DNA from: Hippophae tibetana
Lineage: Eukaryota > Streptophyta > Magnoliopsida > Rosales > Elaeagnaceae
Length of the DNA stretch: 64,000 nt
Direction: 5' to 3'
NCBI GenBank assembly: GCA_037013495.1
Contig: CM072808.1
Location: forward strand, 5,867,319 to 5,931,318
Made by a program: the position numbers and the translations under genes
Notes under the pieces: generated by a model
What the model saw: the letters and a program-made list of their open reading frames with translations, nothing else
Database searches by the model: none
What the model was told of the DNA's origin: nothing
Shown: positions 36,552-51,011 of the stretch, in pieces
Layout of the letters: each line of letters opens with the position of its first letter
How positions within the stretch are numbered: the stretch's first letter is position 1

Positions 36552-37997
36552 GGAGATATTGGTTCCGATCAAGGTTTGTTTTTTATATTTTCAATCAATC
36601 TCTCTTATTGAAAAAATATTGAGTAGAAAAAAAGAACGGAGATTTTGTTCACATTTTCAAAAACAAAAAAACATTTGGTAAATAAAAGTAACAACTTTCA
36701 ACGGAGATATCTTTTTACTCGGGGTATCGAAACCACTATTATAATTTATTAAATGGAATCTCATATCAAATTACACAATATGTATTGGTCTCACAAGAAA
36801 AAAATCGTTTTTGTACCCAAATAACATCGTTTACATCACTTATTTAGTGTTTAAAGATTTTGACGCACCATTTTCATTTTACTTACTTCCGGTTTAATTC
36901 AAGAGAGCTATAAAGGAGATATTGGTGCCGACCTAGGTTTGTTTGTTTATATTTTCAATCAATCTCTCTTATTGAAAAAAATAGAGAAGAGAAAAAGAAA
37001 ATGAATGTTGTTCACATTTTCAAAATCAAAAACACAATTGGTAAATATCAGTTACAACTTTCAACGGAGATAACTTTTGACTGAGGTATCGAAACGAATA
37101 TTATAATATATCAAATTAAAGCTCTTATCAAATTAAAGAATATGCATTTTCCTCGAAAGGAAAATCATTTTTGTACCCAAATAACATCGTTTACATCACT
37201 TATTTACTGTTTAAATTTTTGACGCACCATTTTCATTTTACTTACTTCCTGTTTAATTCAATAAAGCTATAAAGGAGATATTGGAGCCGATCTAGGTTTG
37301 TTTTTTTATATTTTCAATCAATCTCTCTTAGTGAAAAAATATTGAGTAGAAAAAAAGAACGGAGATGTTGTTCACATTTTGAAAAACAAAAAAACATTTG
37401 GTAAATAAGAGTAACAACTTTCAACGGAGATAACGTTTTACTCGGGTATCGAAACGAATTTTATAATTTATTAAATGGATGCTCGTATCAAATTACACAA
37501 TATGCATTGGTCACGCAAGAAAAAAATCGTTTTTGTACCCAAATAACATCGTTTACATCATTTATTTAGTGTTTAAAGATTTTTACGCAGCATTTTCATT
37601 TTACTTAATTCAAGTTTAATTCAATAGAGCTATAAAGGAGATATTGCTACCGACCTAGGTTTGTTTATTTATATTTTCAATGAATCTCTCTTATTGAAAA
37701 AAATAGAGAAGAGAAAAAAGAAAATGAATATTGTGCACATTTTCAAAATCAAAAACACAATTGGTAAATATGAGTTACAACTTTCAACGGAGATAACTTT
37801 TGACTGGGGTATCGAAACGAATATTATATTATAGCAAATTAAAGCTATTATAAAATTAAACAATATGCATTTTCCTCGAAAGGAAAATAATTTTTGTACC
37901 CAAATAACATCGTTTACATCACTTATTTACTGCTTAAAGTTTTTGACGTACCATTTTCATTTTACTTATTTCCGGCTTAATTCAATAGAGCTATAAA
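36552..37997 (+). repeat. HOR4 copy 3 (diverged)
   Basis: Monomers B2 36552, A1 36915, B 37274, A2 37637. A1 has the common agaaaatgaatg and gactgaggtatcg instead of the copy 1-2 variants. A2 reads atgaatattgtgcac and attgctaccgacc. Confidence 0.85.
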
Positions 37998-39442
37998 GGA
38001 GATATTGGTGCCGATCAAGGTTTGTTTTTTATATTTTCAATCAATCTCTCTTATTGAAAAAATATTGAGTAGAAAAAAAGAACGGAGATTTTGTTCACAT
38101 TTTCAAAAACAAAAAAACATTTGGTAAATAAGAGTAACAACTTTCAACGGAGATATCTTTTTACTCGGGGTATCGAAACGACTATTATAATTTATTAAAT
38201 GGAATCTCATATCAAATTACACAATATGTATTGGTCTCCCAAGAAAAAAATCGTTTTTGTACCCAAATAACATCGTTTACATCACTTATTTAGTGTTTAA
38301 AGATTTTGACGCACCATTTTCATTTTACTTACTTCCGGTTTAATTGAAGAGAGCTACAAAGGAGATATTGGTGCCGACCTAGGTTTGTTTGTTTATATTT
38401 TCAATCAATCTCTCTTATTGAAAAAATAGGGAAGAGAAAAAGAAAATGAATGTGGTTCAAATTTTCAAAATAGAAAACACATTTGGTAAATATGAGTTAC
38501 AACTTTCAACGGAGATAAATTTTGACTGAGGTATCGAAACGATTATTATAATATATCAGATTAAAGCTCGTATCAAATTAAACAATATGCATTTTCCTCG
38601 AAAGGAAAATCATTTTTGTACCCAAATAACATCGTTTACATCACTTATTTACTGCTTAAAGTTTTTGACGTACCATTTTCATTTTACTTACTTCCAGCTT
38701 AATTCAATAGAGCTATAAAGGAGATATTGGTGCCGATCAAGGTTTGTTTTTTATATTTTCAATCAATCTCTCTTATTGAAAAAATATTGAGTAGAAAAAA
38801 AGAACGGAGATTTTGTTCACATTTTCAAAAACAAAAAAACATTTGGTAAATAAAAGAAACAACTTTCAACGGAGATATCTTTTTACTCGGGGTATCGAAA
38901 CCACTATTATAATTTATTAAATGGAATCTCATATCAAATTACACAATATGTATTGGTCTCACAAGAAAAAAATCGTTTTTGTACCCAAATAACATCGTTT
39001 ACATCACTTATTTAGTGTTTAAAGATTTTGATGCACCATTTTCATTTTAATTACTTCCGGTTTAATTCAAGAGAGCTATAAAGGAGATATTGGTGCCGAC
39101 CTAGGTTTGTTTGTTTATATTTTCAATCAATCTCTCTTATTGAAAAAAATAGAGAAGAGAAAAAGAAAATGAATGTTGTTCACATTTTCAAAATCAAAAA
39201 CACAATTGGTAAATATCAGTTACAACTTTCAACAGAGATAACTTTTGACTGGGGTATCGAAACGAATATTATAATATATCAAATTAAAGCTCTTATCAAA
39301 TTAAACAATATGCATTTTCCTCGAAAGGAAAATCATTTTTGTACCCAAATAACATCGTTTACATCATTTATTTAGTGTTTAAAGATTTTTACGCAGCATT
39401 TTCATTTTACTTAATTCAAGTTTAATTCAATAGAGCTATAAA
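37998..39442 (+). repeat. Four monomers closing the HOR4 phase, last one chimeric
   Basis: Anchors: 37998 (B2), 38361 (A), 38720 (B2) and 39083. The tetramer phase is kept but the A at 38,361 is of the gtggttcaaattttc kind. The monomer at 39083 is A-type up to acatcgtttacatca near 39,366 and then B-type (tttatttagtg, tttttacgcagc), so one B monomer appears lost by crossover. Confidence 0.85.
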
Positions 39443-42400
39443 GGAGATATTGGTGCCGACCTAGGTTTGTTTATTTATATTTACAATGAATCTCTCTTAT
39501 CGAAAAAAATAGAGAAGAGAAAAAAGAAAATGAATGTTGTTCACATTTTCAAAATCAAAAACACATTTGGTAAATATGAGTTACAACTTTCAATGGAGAT
39601 AACTTTTGACTGGGGTATCGAAAGGAATATTATAATATATCAAATTAAAGCTCGTATCAAATTAAACAATATGCATTTTCCTCGAAAGGGAAATCATTTT
39701 TGTACCCAAATAACATCGTTTACATAACTTATTTACTATTTAAAGTTTTTGACGCACCATTTTCATTTTACTTACGTCCGGTTTAATTCAATAGACCTAT
39801 AAAGGAGATATTGGTGCAGATCTAGGTTTGTTTTTTTATATTTTGAATCAATCTCCCTTATTGAAAAAATATTGAGTAGAAAAAAAGAACAGAGATGTTG
39901 TTCACATTTTAAAAAACAAAAAAACATTTGGTAAATAAGAGTAACAACTTTCAACGGAGATAACTTTTTACTCGGGTATCGAAACGAATATTTTAATTTA
40001 TGAAATGGAAGCTCGTATCAAATTACACAATATGCATTGTTCACGCAAGAAAAAAGTCGTTTTTGTACCCAAATAACATTGTTTACATCATTTATTTAGT
40101 GTTTAAAGTTTTTCACGCATCATTTTCATTTTACTTACTTCAGGTATAATTCAATAGAGCTATAAAGGAGATATTGGTGCCGAACTAGGTTTGTTTATTT
40201 ATATTTTCAATGAATCTCTCTTATTGAAAAAAATAGGGAGGAGAAAAAGAAAATGAATGTTGTTCACATTTTCAAAATCAAAAACACATTTGGTAAATAT
40301 GAGTTACAACTTTCAATAGAGATAACTTTTGACTGGGGTATCGAAACGAATATTATAATATCTCTAATTAAAGCTCGTATCAAATTAAACAATATGCATT
40401 TTCCTCGAAATAAAAAGCATTTTTGTACCCAAATAACATCGTTTACATCACTTATTTACTATTTAAAGCTTTTGACGCAACATTTTCATTTTACTTACTT
40501 CCGGTTTAATTCAATAGAGCTATAAAGGAGATATTGGAGCCGATCTAGGTTTGTTTTTTATATTTTCAATCAATCTCTCTTATTGAAAAAATATTGAGTA
40601 GAAAAAAAGAACGGAGATGTTGTTCACATTTTGAAAAACAAAAAAACATTTGCTAAATAAGAGTAACAACTTTCAACGGAGATAACGTTTTACTCGGGTA
40701 TCGAAACGAATTTTATAATTAATTAAATGGATGCTCGTATCAAATTACACAATATGCATTGGTCACGCAAGAAAAAAATCGTTTTTGTACCCAAATAACA
40801 TCGTTTACATCATTTATTTAGTGTTTAAAGATTTTGACGCAGCATTTTCATTTTACTTAATTCAAGTTTAATTCAATAGAGCTATAAAGGAGATATTGGT
40901 GCCGACCTAGGTTTGTTTATTTATATTTTCAATGAATCTCTCTTATTGAAAAAAATAGAGTAGAGAAAAAAGAAAATGAATGTTGTGCACATTTTCAAAA
41001 TCAAAAACACAATTGGTAAATATGAGTTACAACTTTCAACGGAGATAACTTTTGACTCGGGTATCGAAACGAATATTATATTATATCAATTTAAAGCTCT
41101 TATCAAATTAAACAATATGCATTTTCCTCGAAAGGAAAATCATTTTTGTACCCAAATAACATCGTTTACATCACTTATTTACTCCTTAAACTTTTTGACG
41201 CACCATTTTCATTTTACTTACTTCCGGTTTAATTCAAGAGAGCTATAAAGGAGGTATTGGTGCCGACCTAGGTTTGTTTGTTTATATTTTCAATGAATCT
41301 CTCTTATTGAAAAAAAATAGAGAAGAGAAAAAGAAAATGAATGTTGTTCACATTTTCAAAATCAAAAACACAATTGGTAAATATCAGTTACAACTTTCAA
41401 CGGAGATAACTTTTGACTGGGGTATCGAAACGAATATTATATTACAGCAAATTAAAGCTCTTATCAAATTAAACAATATGCATTTTCCTCGAAAGGAAAA
41501 TCATTTTTGTACCCAAATAACATCGTTTACATCACTTATTTACTGCTTAAAGTTTTTGAAGTACCATTTTCATTTTACTTACTTCCGGCTTAATTCAATA
41601 GAGCTACAAAGGAGATATTGGTGCCGATCAAGGTTTGTTTTTTATATTTTCAACCAATCTCTCTTATTGAAAAAATATTGAGTAGAAAAAAAGAACGGAG
41701 ATTTTGTTCACATTTTCAAAAACAAAAAAACATTTGGTAAATAAGAGTAACAACTTTCAACGGAGATATCTTTTTACTCGGGGTATCAAAACGACTATTA
41801 TAATTTATTAAATGGAATCTCATATCAAATTACACAATATGTATTGGTCTCACAAGAAAAAAATCGTTTTTGTACCCAAATAACATCGTTTACATCACTT
41901 ATTTAGTGTTTAAAGATTTTGACGCACCATTTTCATTTTACTTACTTCCGGTTTAATTCAAGAGAGCTATAAAGGAGATATTGGTGCCGACCTAGGTTTG
42001 TTTGTTTATATTTTCAATCAATCTCTCTTATTGAAAAAAATAGGGAAGAGAAAAAGAAAATGAATGTGGTTCACATTTTCAAAATAGAAAACACATTTGT
42101 GAAAATATGAGTTACAACATTCAACGTAGATAAATTTTAACTGAGGTATCGAAACGATTATTGTAATATATCAAATTAAAGCTCGTATCAAATTAAACAA
42201 TATGCATTTTCCTCGAAAGGAAAATCATTTTTGTACCCAAATAAAATCGTTTACATCACTTATTTACTGTTTAAAGTTTTTGACGCACTATTTTCATTTT
42301 ACTTACGTCCGGTTTAATTCAATAGAGCTATAAAGGAGATATTGGTGCCGACCTAGGTTTGTTTATTTATATTTTCAATCAATCTCTCTTATTGAAAAAA

Positions 42401-44862
42401 TATTGAGTAGAAAAAAAGAACGGAGATTTTGTTCACATTTTCAAAAACAAAAAAACATTTGGTAAATAAGAGTAACAACTTTCAACGGAGATATCTTTTT
42501 ACTCGGGGTATCGAAACCACTATTATAATTTATTAAAAGGAATCTCATATCAAATTACACAATATGTATTGGTCTCACAAGAAAAAAATCGTTTTTGTAC
42601 CCAAATAACATCGTTTACATCACTTATTTAGTGTTTAAAGATTTTGACGCACCATTTTCATTTTACTTACTTCCGGTTTAATTCAAGAGAGCTATAAAGG
42701 AGATATTGGTGCCGACCTAGGTTTGTTTGTTTATATTTTCAATCAATCTCTCTTATTGAAAAAAATAGAGAAGAGAAAAAGAAAATGAATGTTGTTCACA
42801 TTTTCAAAATAAAAAACACAATTGGTAAATATCAGTTACAACTTTCAACGGAGATAACTTTTGACTGGGGTATCGAAACGAATATTATAATATATCAAAT
42901 TAAATCTTATATCAAATTAAACAATATGCATTTTCCTCGAAAGGAAAATCATTTTTGTACCAAAATAACATCGTTTACATCACTTATTTACTGTTTCAAT
43001 TTTTGACGCACCATTTTCATTTTACTTACTTCCGGTTTAATTCAATAGAGCTATAAAGGAGATATTGGAGCCGATCTAGGTTTTTTTTTATATTTTCAAT
43101 CAATCTCTCTTATTGAAAATATATTGAGTAGAAAAATAGAACGGAGATTTTGTTCACATTTTCAAAAACAAAAAAACATTTGGTAAATAAAAGTAACAAC
43201 TTTCAACGGAGATATCTTTTTACTCGGGGTATCGAAACCGCTATTATAATTTATTAAATGGAATCTCATATCAAATTACACAATATGTATTGGTCTCACA
43301 AGAAAAAAATCGTTTTTGTACCCAAATAACATCGTTTACATCACTTATTTAGTGTTTAAAGATTTTGACGCACCATTTTCATTTTACTTACTTCCGGTTT
43401 AATTCAAGAGAGCTATAAAGGAGATATTGGTGCCGACCTAGGTTTGTTTGTTTATATTTTCAATCAATCTCTCTTATTGAAAAAAATAGAGAAGAGAAAA
43501 AGAAAATGAATGTTGTTCACATTTTCAAAATAAAAAACACAATTGGTAAATATCAGTTACAACTTTCAACGGAGATAACTTTTGACTGGGGTATCGAAAC
43601 GAATATTATAATATATCAAATTAAATCTTATATCAAATTAAACAATATGCATTTTCCTCGAAAGGAAAATCATTTTTGTACCAAAATAACATCGTTTACA
43701 TCACTTATTTACTGTTTCAATTTTTGACGCACCATTTTCATTTTACTTACTTCCGGTTTAATTCAATAGAGCTATAAAGGAGATATTGGAGCCGATCTAG
43801 GTTTTTTTTTATATTTTCAATCAATCTCTCTTATTGAAAATATATTGAGTAGAAAAATAGAACGGAGATGTTGTTCACATTTTGAAAAACCAAAAAACAT
43901 TTGGTAAATAAGAGTAAAAACTTGCAACGGAGATAACGTTTTACTCGGGTATCGAAACAAATTTTATAATTTATTAAATGGATGCTCGTATCAAATTACA
44001 CAATATGCATTGGTCACGCAAGAAAGAATCGTTTTTGTACGCAAATAACATCGTTTACATCATTTATTTAGTGTTTAAAGATTTTAAAGCAGCATTTTCA
44101 TTTTACTTAATTCAAGTTTAATTCAATAGAGCTATAAAGGAGATATTGGTGCCGACCTAGGTTTGATTATTTATATTTTCAATGAATCTCTCTTATTGAA
44201 AAAAATAAAGAAGAGAAAAAAGAAAATGAATGTTGTTCACATTTTCAAAATCAAAAACACAATTGGTATATATCAGTTCCAACTTTCAACGGAGATAACT
44301 TTTGACTGGGGTATCGAAATGAATATTATAATATATCAAATTAAAGCTCTTATCAAATTAAACAATATGCATTTTCCTCGAAAGGGAAATCATTTTTGTA
44401 CCCAAATAACATCGTTTACAAAACTTATTTAATATTTAAAGTTTTTGACGCACCATTTTCATTTTACTTACGTCCGGTTTAATTCAATAGACCTATAAAG
44501 GAGATATTGGTGCCGATCTAGGTTTGTTTTTTTATATTTTCAATCAATCTCCCTTATTGAAAAAATATTGAGTAGAAAAAAAGAACAGAGATGTTGTTCA
44601 CATTTTAAAAAACAAAAAAACATTTGGTAAATAAGAGTAACAACTTTCAACGGAGATAACTTTTTACTCGGGTATCGAAACGAATATTTTAATTTATGAA
44701 ATGGAAGCTCGTATCAAATTACACAATATGCATTTTTCACGCAAGAAAAAATTCGTTTTTGTACCCAAATAACATTGTTTACATCATTTATTTAGTGTTT
44801 AAAGTTTTTCACGCAGCATTTTCATTTTACTTACTTCAGGTATAATTCAATAGAGCTATAAA
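39443..44862 (+). repeat. HOR5 unit 1 (15 monomers, 5,420 bp)
   Basis: Anchors: 39443, 39804, 40167, 40527, 40889, 41250, 41611, 41974, 42335, 42699, 43058, 43420, 43779, 44139 and 44500. The first five monomers align with 44,863-46,668. A monomers at 40889 and 41250 are directly adjacent without a B between. The monomer at 42335 starts A-like (gacctagg) but continues as B2. The A at 41974 has an insertion-like change, catttgtgaaaatatg. Confidence 0.86.
42430..43870 (+). repeat. 721-bp tandem duplication in HOR5 unit 1
   Basis: The segment around 42,430-43,150 repeats at 43,150-43,870 at an offset of 721. Shared rare variants are attaaatcttatatc, tgtaccaaaataac, actgtttcaatttttg, gaaaatatattgag and gaaaaatagaacgg. 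The two copies then continue differently, gattttgttcac against gatgttgttcac. Confidence 0.9.
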
Positions 44863-47757
44863 GGATATATTGGTGCCGAACTAGGTTTGTTTATTTATAT
44901 TTTCAATGAATCTCCCTTATTGAAAAAAATAGGGAGGAGAAAAAGAAAATGAATGTTGTTCACATTTTCAAAATCAAAAACACATTTGGTAAATATGACT
45001 TACAACTTTCAATGGAGATGACTTTTGACTGGGGTATCGAAAGGAATATTATAATATATCAAATTAAAGCTCGTATCAAATTAAACAATATGCATTTTCC
45101 TCGAAAGGGAAATCATTTTTGTACCCAAATAACATCGTTTACATAACTTATTTACTATTTAAAGTTTTTGACGCACCATTTTCATTTTACTTACGTCCGA
45201 TTTAATTCAATAGACCTATAAAGGAGATATTGGTGCCGATCTAGGTTTGTTTTTTTATATTTTCCATCATTCTCCCTTATTGAAAAAATATTGAGTAGAA
45301 AAAAAGAACAGAGATGTTGTTCACATTTTAAAAAACAAAAAAACATTTGGTAAATAAGAGTAACAACTTTCAACGGAGATAACTTTTTACTCGGGTATCG
45401 AAACGAATATTTTAATTTATGAAATGGAAGCTCGTATCAAATTACACAATATGCATTGTTCACGCAAGAAAAAAGTCGTTTTTGTACCCAAATAACATTG
45501 TTTACATCATTTATTTAGTGTTTAAAGTTTTTCAAGCAGCATTATGATTTTACTTACTTCAGGTATAATTCAATAGAGCTATAAAGGAGATATTGGTGCC
45601 GAACTAGGTTTGTTTATTTATATTTTCAATGAATCTCTCTTATTGAAAAAAATAGGGAGGAGAAAAAGAAAATGAATATTGTTCACATTTTCAAAATCAA
45701 AAACACATTTGGTAAATATGAGTTACAACTTTCAATAGAGATAACTTTTGACTAGGGTATCGAAACGAATATTATAATATCTCTAATTAAAGCTCGTATC
45801 AAATTAAACAATATGCATTTTCCTCGAAATAAAAATCATTTTTGTACCCAAATAACATCGTTTACATCACTTATTTACTATTTAAAGTTTTTGAGGCAAC
45901 ATTTTCATTTTACTTACTTCCGGTTTAATTCAATAGAGCTATAAAGGAGATATTGGAGCCGATCTAGGTTTGTTTTTTTATATTTTCAATGAATCTCTCT
46001 TATTGAAAAAATATTGAGTAGAAAAAAAGAACGGAGATGTTGTTCACATTTTGAAAAACAAAAAAACATTTGGTAAATAAGAGTAACAACTTTCAACGGA
46101 GATAACGTTTTACTCGGGTATCGAAACGAATTTTATAATTTATTAAATGTATGCTCGTATCAAATTACACAATATGCATTGGTCACGCAAGAAAAAAATC
46201 GTTTTTGTTCCCAAATAACATCGTTTACATCATTTATTTAGTGTTTAAAGATTTTGACGCAGCATTTTCATTTTACTTAATTCAAGTTTAATTCAATAGA
46301 GCTATAAAGGAGATATTGGTGCCGACCTAGGTTTGTTTATTTATATTTTCAATGAATCTCTCTTATTGAAAAAAATAGAGAAGAGAAAAAAGAAAATGAA
46401 TGTTGTGCACATTTTCAAAATCAAAAACTCAATTGGTAAATATGAGTTACAAGTTTCAACGGAGATAACTTTTGACTGTGGTATCAAAACGAATATTATA
46501 ATATATCAAATTAAAGCTCTTATCAAATTAAACAATATGCATTTTCCTCGAAAGGAAAATCATTTTTGTACCCAAATTACATCGTTTACATCACTTATTT
46601 ACTGTTTAAATCTTTGACGCACCATTTTCATTTTATTTATGTCCGGTTTAATTCAATAGACCTATAAAGGAGATATTGGTGCTGATCTAGGTTTGTTTTT
46701 TTTTATATTTTCAATCATTCTCTCTTAGTGAAAAAATATTGAGTAGAAAAAAAGAACGGAGATGTTGTTCACATTTTGAAAAACAAAAAAACATTTGGTA
46801 AATAAGAGTAACAACTTTCAACGGAGATAACGTTTTACTCGGGTATCGAAACGAATTTTATAATTTATTAAATCGATGCTCGTATCAAATTACACAATAT
46901 GCATTGGTCACGCAAGAAAAAAATCGTTTTTGTACGCAAATAACATCGTTTACATCATTTATTTAGTGTTTAAAGATTTTTACGCAGCATTTTCATTTTA
47001 CTTAATTCAAGTTTAATTCAATAGAGCTATAAAGGAGATATTGGTGCCTACCTAGGTTTGTTTTTTTATATTTTCAATGAATCTCTCTTATTGAACAAAA
47101 TAGAGAAGAGAAAAAAGAAAATGAATGTTGTTCACATTTTCAAAATCAAAAACACAATTGGTATATATCAGTTCCAACTTTCAACGGAGATAACTTTTGA
47201 CTGGGGTATCGAAACCAATATTATAATATATCAAATTAAAGCTCTTATCAAATTAAACAATATGCATTTTCCTCGAAAGGGAAATCATTTTTGTACCCAA
47301 ATAACATTGTTTACAAAACTTATTTACTATTTAAAGTTTTTGACGCACCATTTTCATTTTACTTACGTCCGGTTTAATTCAATAGACCTATAAAGGAGAT
47401 ATTGGTGCCGATCTAGGTTTGTTTTTTTATATTTTCATTCAATCTCCCTTATTGAAAAAATATTGAGTAGAAAAAAAGAACAGAGATGTTGTTCACATTT
47501 TAAAAAACAAAAAAACATTTGGTAAATAAGAGTAACAACTTTCAACGGAGATAACTTTTTACTCGGGTATCGAAACGAATATTTTAATTTATGAAATGGA
47601 AGCTCGTATCAAATTACACAATATGCATTGTTCACGCAAGAAAAAAGTCGTTTTTGTACCCAAATAACATTGTTTACATCATTTATTTAGTGTTTAAAGT
47701 TTTTCACGCAGCATTTTCATTTCACTTACTTCAGGTATAATTCAATAGAGCTATAAA
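44863..47757 (+). repeat. HOR5 unit 2 (8 monomers, 2,895 bp)
   Basis: Order c 44863, B 45223, d 45586, B 45946, a 46309, B 46669, b 47034, B 47395. The d type is marked by aatatctctaattaaag and ctcgaaataaaaatc, the b type by tatatatcagttcc, the a type by aaaaactcaattgg. The d copy has a stop (gactagggtatcg). Confidence 0.88.
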
Positions 47758-50700
47758 GGAGATATTGGTGCCGAACTTGGTTTGTTTATTTATATTTTCA
47801 ATGAATCTCTCTTATTGAAAAAAATAGGGAGGAGAAAAAGAAAATGAATGTTGTTCACATTTTCAAAATCAAAAACACATTTGGTAAATATGAGTTACAA
47901 CTTTCAATGGAGATGACTTTTGACTGGGGTATCGAAAGGAATATTATAATATATCAAATTAAAGCTCATATCAAATTAAATAATATGCATTTTTCTCGAA
48001 AGGGAAATCATTTTTGTACCCAAATAACATCGTTTACATAACTTATTTACTATTTAAAGTTTTTGACGCACCATTTTCATTTTACTTACGTCCGGTTTAA
48101 TTCAATAGACCTATAAAGGAGATATTGGTGCCGATCTAGGTTTGTTTTTTTTTATTTTCAATCAATCTCCCTTATTGAAAAAATATTGAGTAGAAAAAAA
48201 GAACAGAGATGTTGTTCACATTTTAAAAAACAAAAAAACATTTGGTAAATAAGAGTAACAACTTTCAACGGAGATAACTTTTTACTCGGGTATCGAAACG
48301 AATATTTTAATTTATGAAATGGAAGCTCGTATCAAATTACACAATATGCATTGTTCACGCAAGAAAAAAGTCGTTTTTGTACCCAAATAACATTGTTTAC
48401 ATCATTTATTTAGTGTTTAAAGTTTTTCAAGCAGCATTTTCATTTTACTTACTTCAGGTATAATTCAATAGAGCTATAAAGGAGATATTGGTGCCGAACT
48501 AGGGTTGTTTATTTATATTTTCAATGAATCTCTCTTATTGAAAAAAAATAGGGTGGAGAAAAAAGAAAATGAATGTTGTTCACATTTTCAAAATCAAAAA
48601 CACATTTGGTAAATATGAGTTACAACTTTCAATAGAGATAACTTTTGACTGGGGTATCGAAAGGAATATTATAATATCTCTAATTAAAGCTCGTATCAAA
48701 TTAAACAATATGCATTTTCCTCGAAATAAAAATCATTTTTGTACCCAAATAACATCGTTTACATCACTTATTTACTATTTAAAGTTTTTGACGCAACATT
48801 TTCATTTTACTTACTTCAGGTTTAATTCAATAGAGCTATAAAGGAGATATTGGAGCCGATCTAGGTTTGTTTTTTTATATTTTCAATCAATCTCTCTTAT
48901 TGAAAAAATATTGAGTAGAAAAAAAGAACGGAGATGTTGTTCACATTTTGAAAAACAAAAAAACATTTGGTAAATAAGAGTAACAACTTTCAACGGAGAT
49001 AACGTTTTACTCGGGTATCGAAACGAATTTTATAATTTATTAAATGTATGCTCGTATCAAATTACACAATATGCATTGGTCACGCAAGAAAAAAATCGTT
49101 TTTGTTCCCAAATAACATCGTTTACATCATTTATTTAGTGTTTAAAGAATTTGACGCAGCATTTTCATTTTACTTAATTCAAGTTTAATTCAATAGAGCT
49201 ATAAAGGAGATATTGGTGCCGACCTAGGTTTGTTTATTTATATTTTCAATGAATCTCTCTTATTGAAAAAAAGAGAGAAGAGAAAAAAGAAAATGAATGT
49301 TGTGCACATTTTCAAAATCAAAAACTCAATTGGTAAATATGAGTTACAACTTTCAACGGAGATAACTTTTGACTGGGGTATCGAAACGAATATTATATTA
49401 TATCAAATTAAAGCTCTTATCAAATTAAACAATATGCATTTTCCTCGAAAGGAAAATCATTTTTGTACCCAAATAACATCGTTTACATCACTTATTTACT
49501 GCTTAAAGTTTTTGACGCACCATTTTCATTTTACTTACTTCCGGTTTAATTCAAGAGAGCTATAAAGGAGGTATTGGTGCCGACCTAGGTTTGTTTGTTT
49601 ATATTTTCAATCAATCTCTCTTATTGAAAAAAATAGAGAAAGAAAAAGAAAATGAATGTTGTTCACATTTTCAAAATCAAAAACACAATTGGTATATATC
49701 AGTTCCAACTTTCAACGGAGATAACTTTTGACTGGGGTATCGAAACGAATATTATAATATATCAAATTAAAGCTCTTATCAAATTAAACAATATGCATTT
49801 TCCTCGAAAGGGAAATCATTTTTGTACCCAAATAACATCGTTTACAAAACTTATTTACTATTTAAAGTTTTTGACGCACCATTTTCATTTTACTTACGTC
49901 CGGTTTAATTCAATAGACCTATAAAGGAGATATTGGTGCCGATCTAGGTTTGTTTTTTTATATTTTCATTCAATCTCCCTTATTGAAAAAATATTGAGTA
50001 GAAAAAAAGAACAGAGATGTTGTTCACATTTTAAAAAACAAAAAAACATTTGGTAAATAAGAGTAACAACTTTCAACGGAGATAACTTTTTACTCGGGTA
50101 TCGAAACGAATATTTTAATTTATGAAATGGAAGCTCGTATCAAATTACACAATATGCATTGTTCACGCAAGAAAAAAGTCGTTTTTCTACCCAAATAACA
50201 TTGTTTACATCATTTATTTAGTGTTTAAAGTTTTTCACGCAGCATTTTCATTTCACTTACTTCAGGTATAATTCAATAGAGCTATAAAAGAGATATTGGT
50301 GCCGAACTAGGTTTGTTTATTTATATTTTCAATGAATCTCTCTTATTGAAAAAAATAGGGAGGAGAAAAAGAAAATGAATGTTGTTCACATTTTCAAAAT
50401 CAAAAACACATTTGGTAAATATGAGTTACAACTTTCAATGGAGATGACTTTTAAATGGGGTATCGAAAGGAATATTATAATATATCAAATTAAAGCTCGT
50501 ATCAAATTAAACAATATGCATTTTCCTCGAAAGGGAAATCATTTTTGTACCCAAATAACATCGTTTACAAAACTTATTTACTATTTAAAGTTTTTGACGC
50601 ACCATTTTCATTTTACTTACGTCCGGTTTAATTCAATAGACCTATAAAGGAGATATTGGTGCCGATCTAGGTTTGTTTTTTTATATTTTCAATCAATCTC

Positions 50701-51011
50701 CCTTATTGAAAAAATATTGAGTGGAAAAAAAGAACAGAGATGTTGTTCACATTTTAAAAAACAAAAAAACATTTGGTAAATAAGAGTAACAACTTTCAAC
50801 GGAGATAACTTTTTACTCGGGTATCGAAACGAATATTTTAATTTATGAAATGGAAGCTCGTATCAAATTACACAATATGCATTGTTCACGCAAGAAAAAA
50901 GTCGTTTTTGTACCCAAATAACATTGTTTACATCATTTATTTAGTGTTTAAAGTTTTTCACGCAGCATTTTCATTTCACTTACTTCAGGTATAATTCAAT
51001 AGAGCTATAAA
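47758..51011 (+). repeat. HOR5 unit 3 (9 monomers, 3,254 bp)
   Basis: Order c 47758, B 48118, d 48481, B 48843, a 49206, b 49567, B 49926, c' 50289, B 50649. The a and b monomers are adjacent with no B between. The b monomer reads atagagaaagaaaaag, two bases shorter than usual. The c' type is marked by acttttaaatgggg. Confidence 0.9.

Larger units (their letters stand above)
33660..37997 (+). repeat. HOR4: 1,446-bp tetramer, three copies
   Basis: Copies 33660-35105, 35106-36551 and 36552-37997, each exactly 1,446 bp by anchor. Order is B2 (atatctttttactcgggg), A1, B (gatgttgttcacattttg), A2. Copies 1 and 2 share aaataaaatgaatgttg, tatatatcag and gaatgtggtatc. Copy 3 lacks these and is more diverged. 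Confidence 0.92.

Noticed and set aside
37669..37863. Minus-strand frame of 64 codons, and similar ones at 39772-39954 and 45191-45373
   Set aside because: They are antisense shadows of satellite monomers. The latter two resemble each other only because the monomers are homologous.
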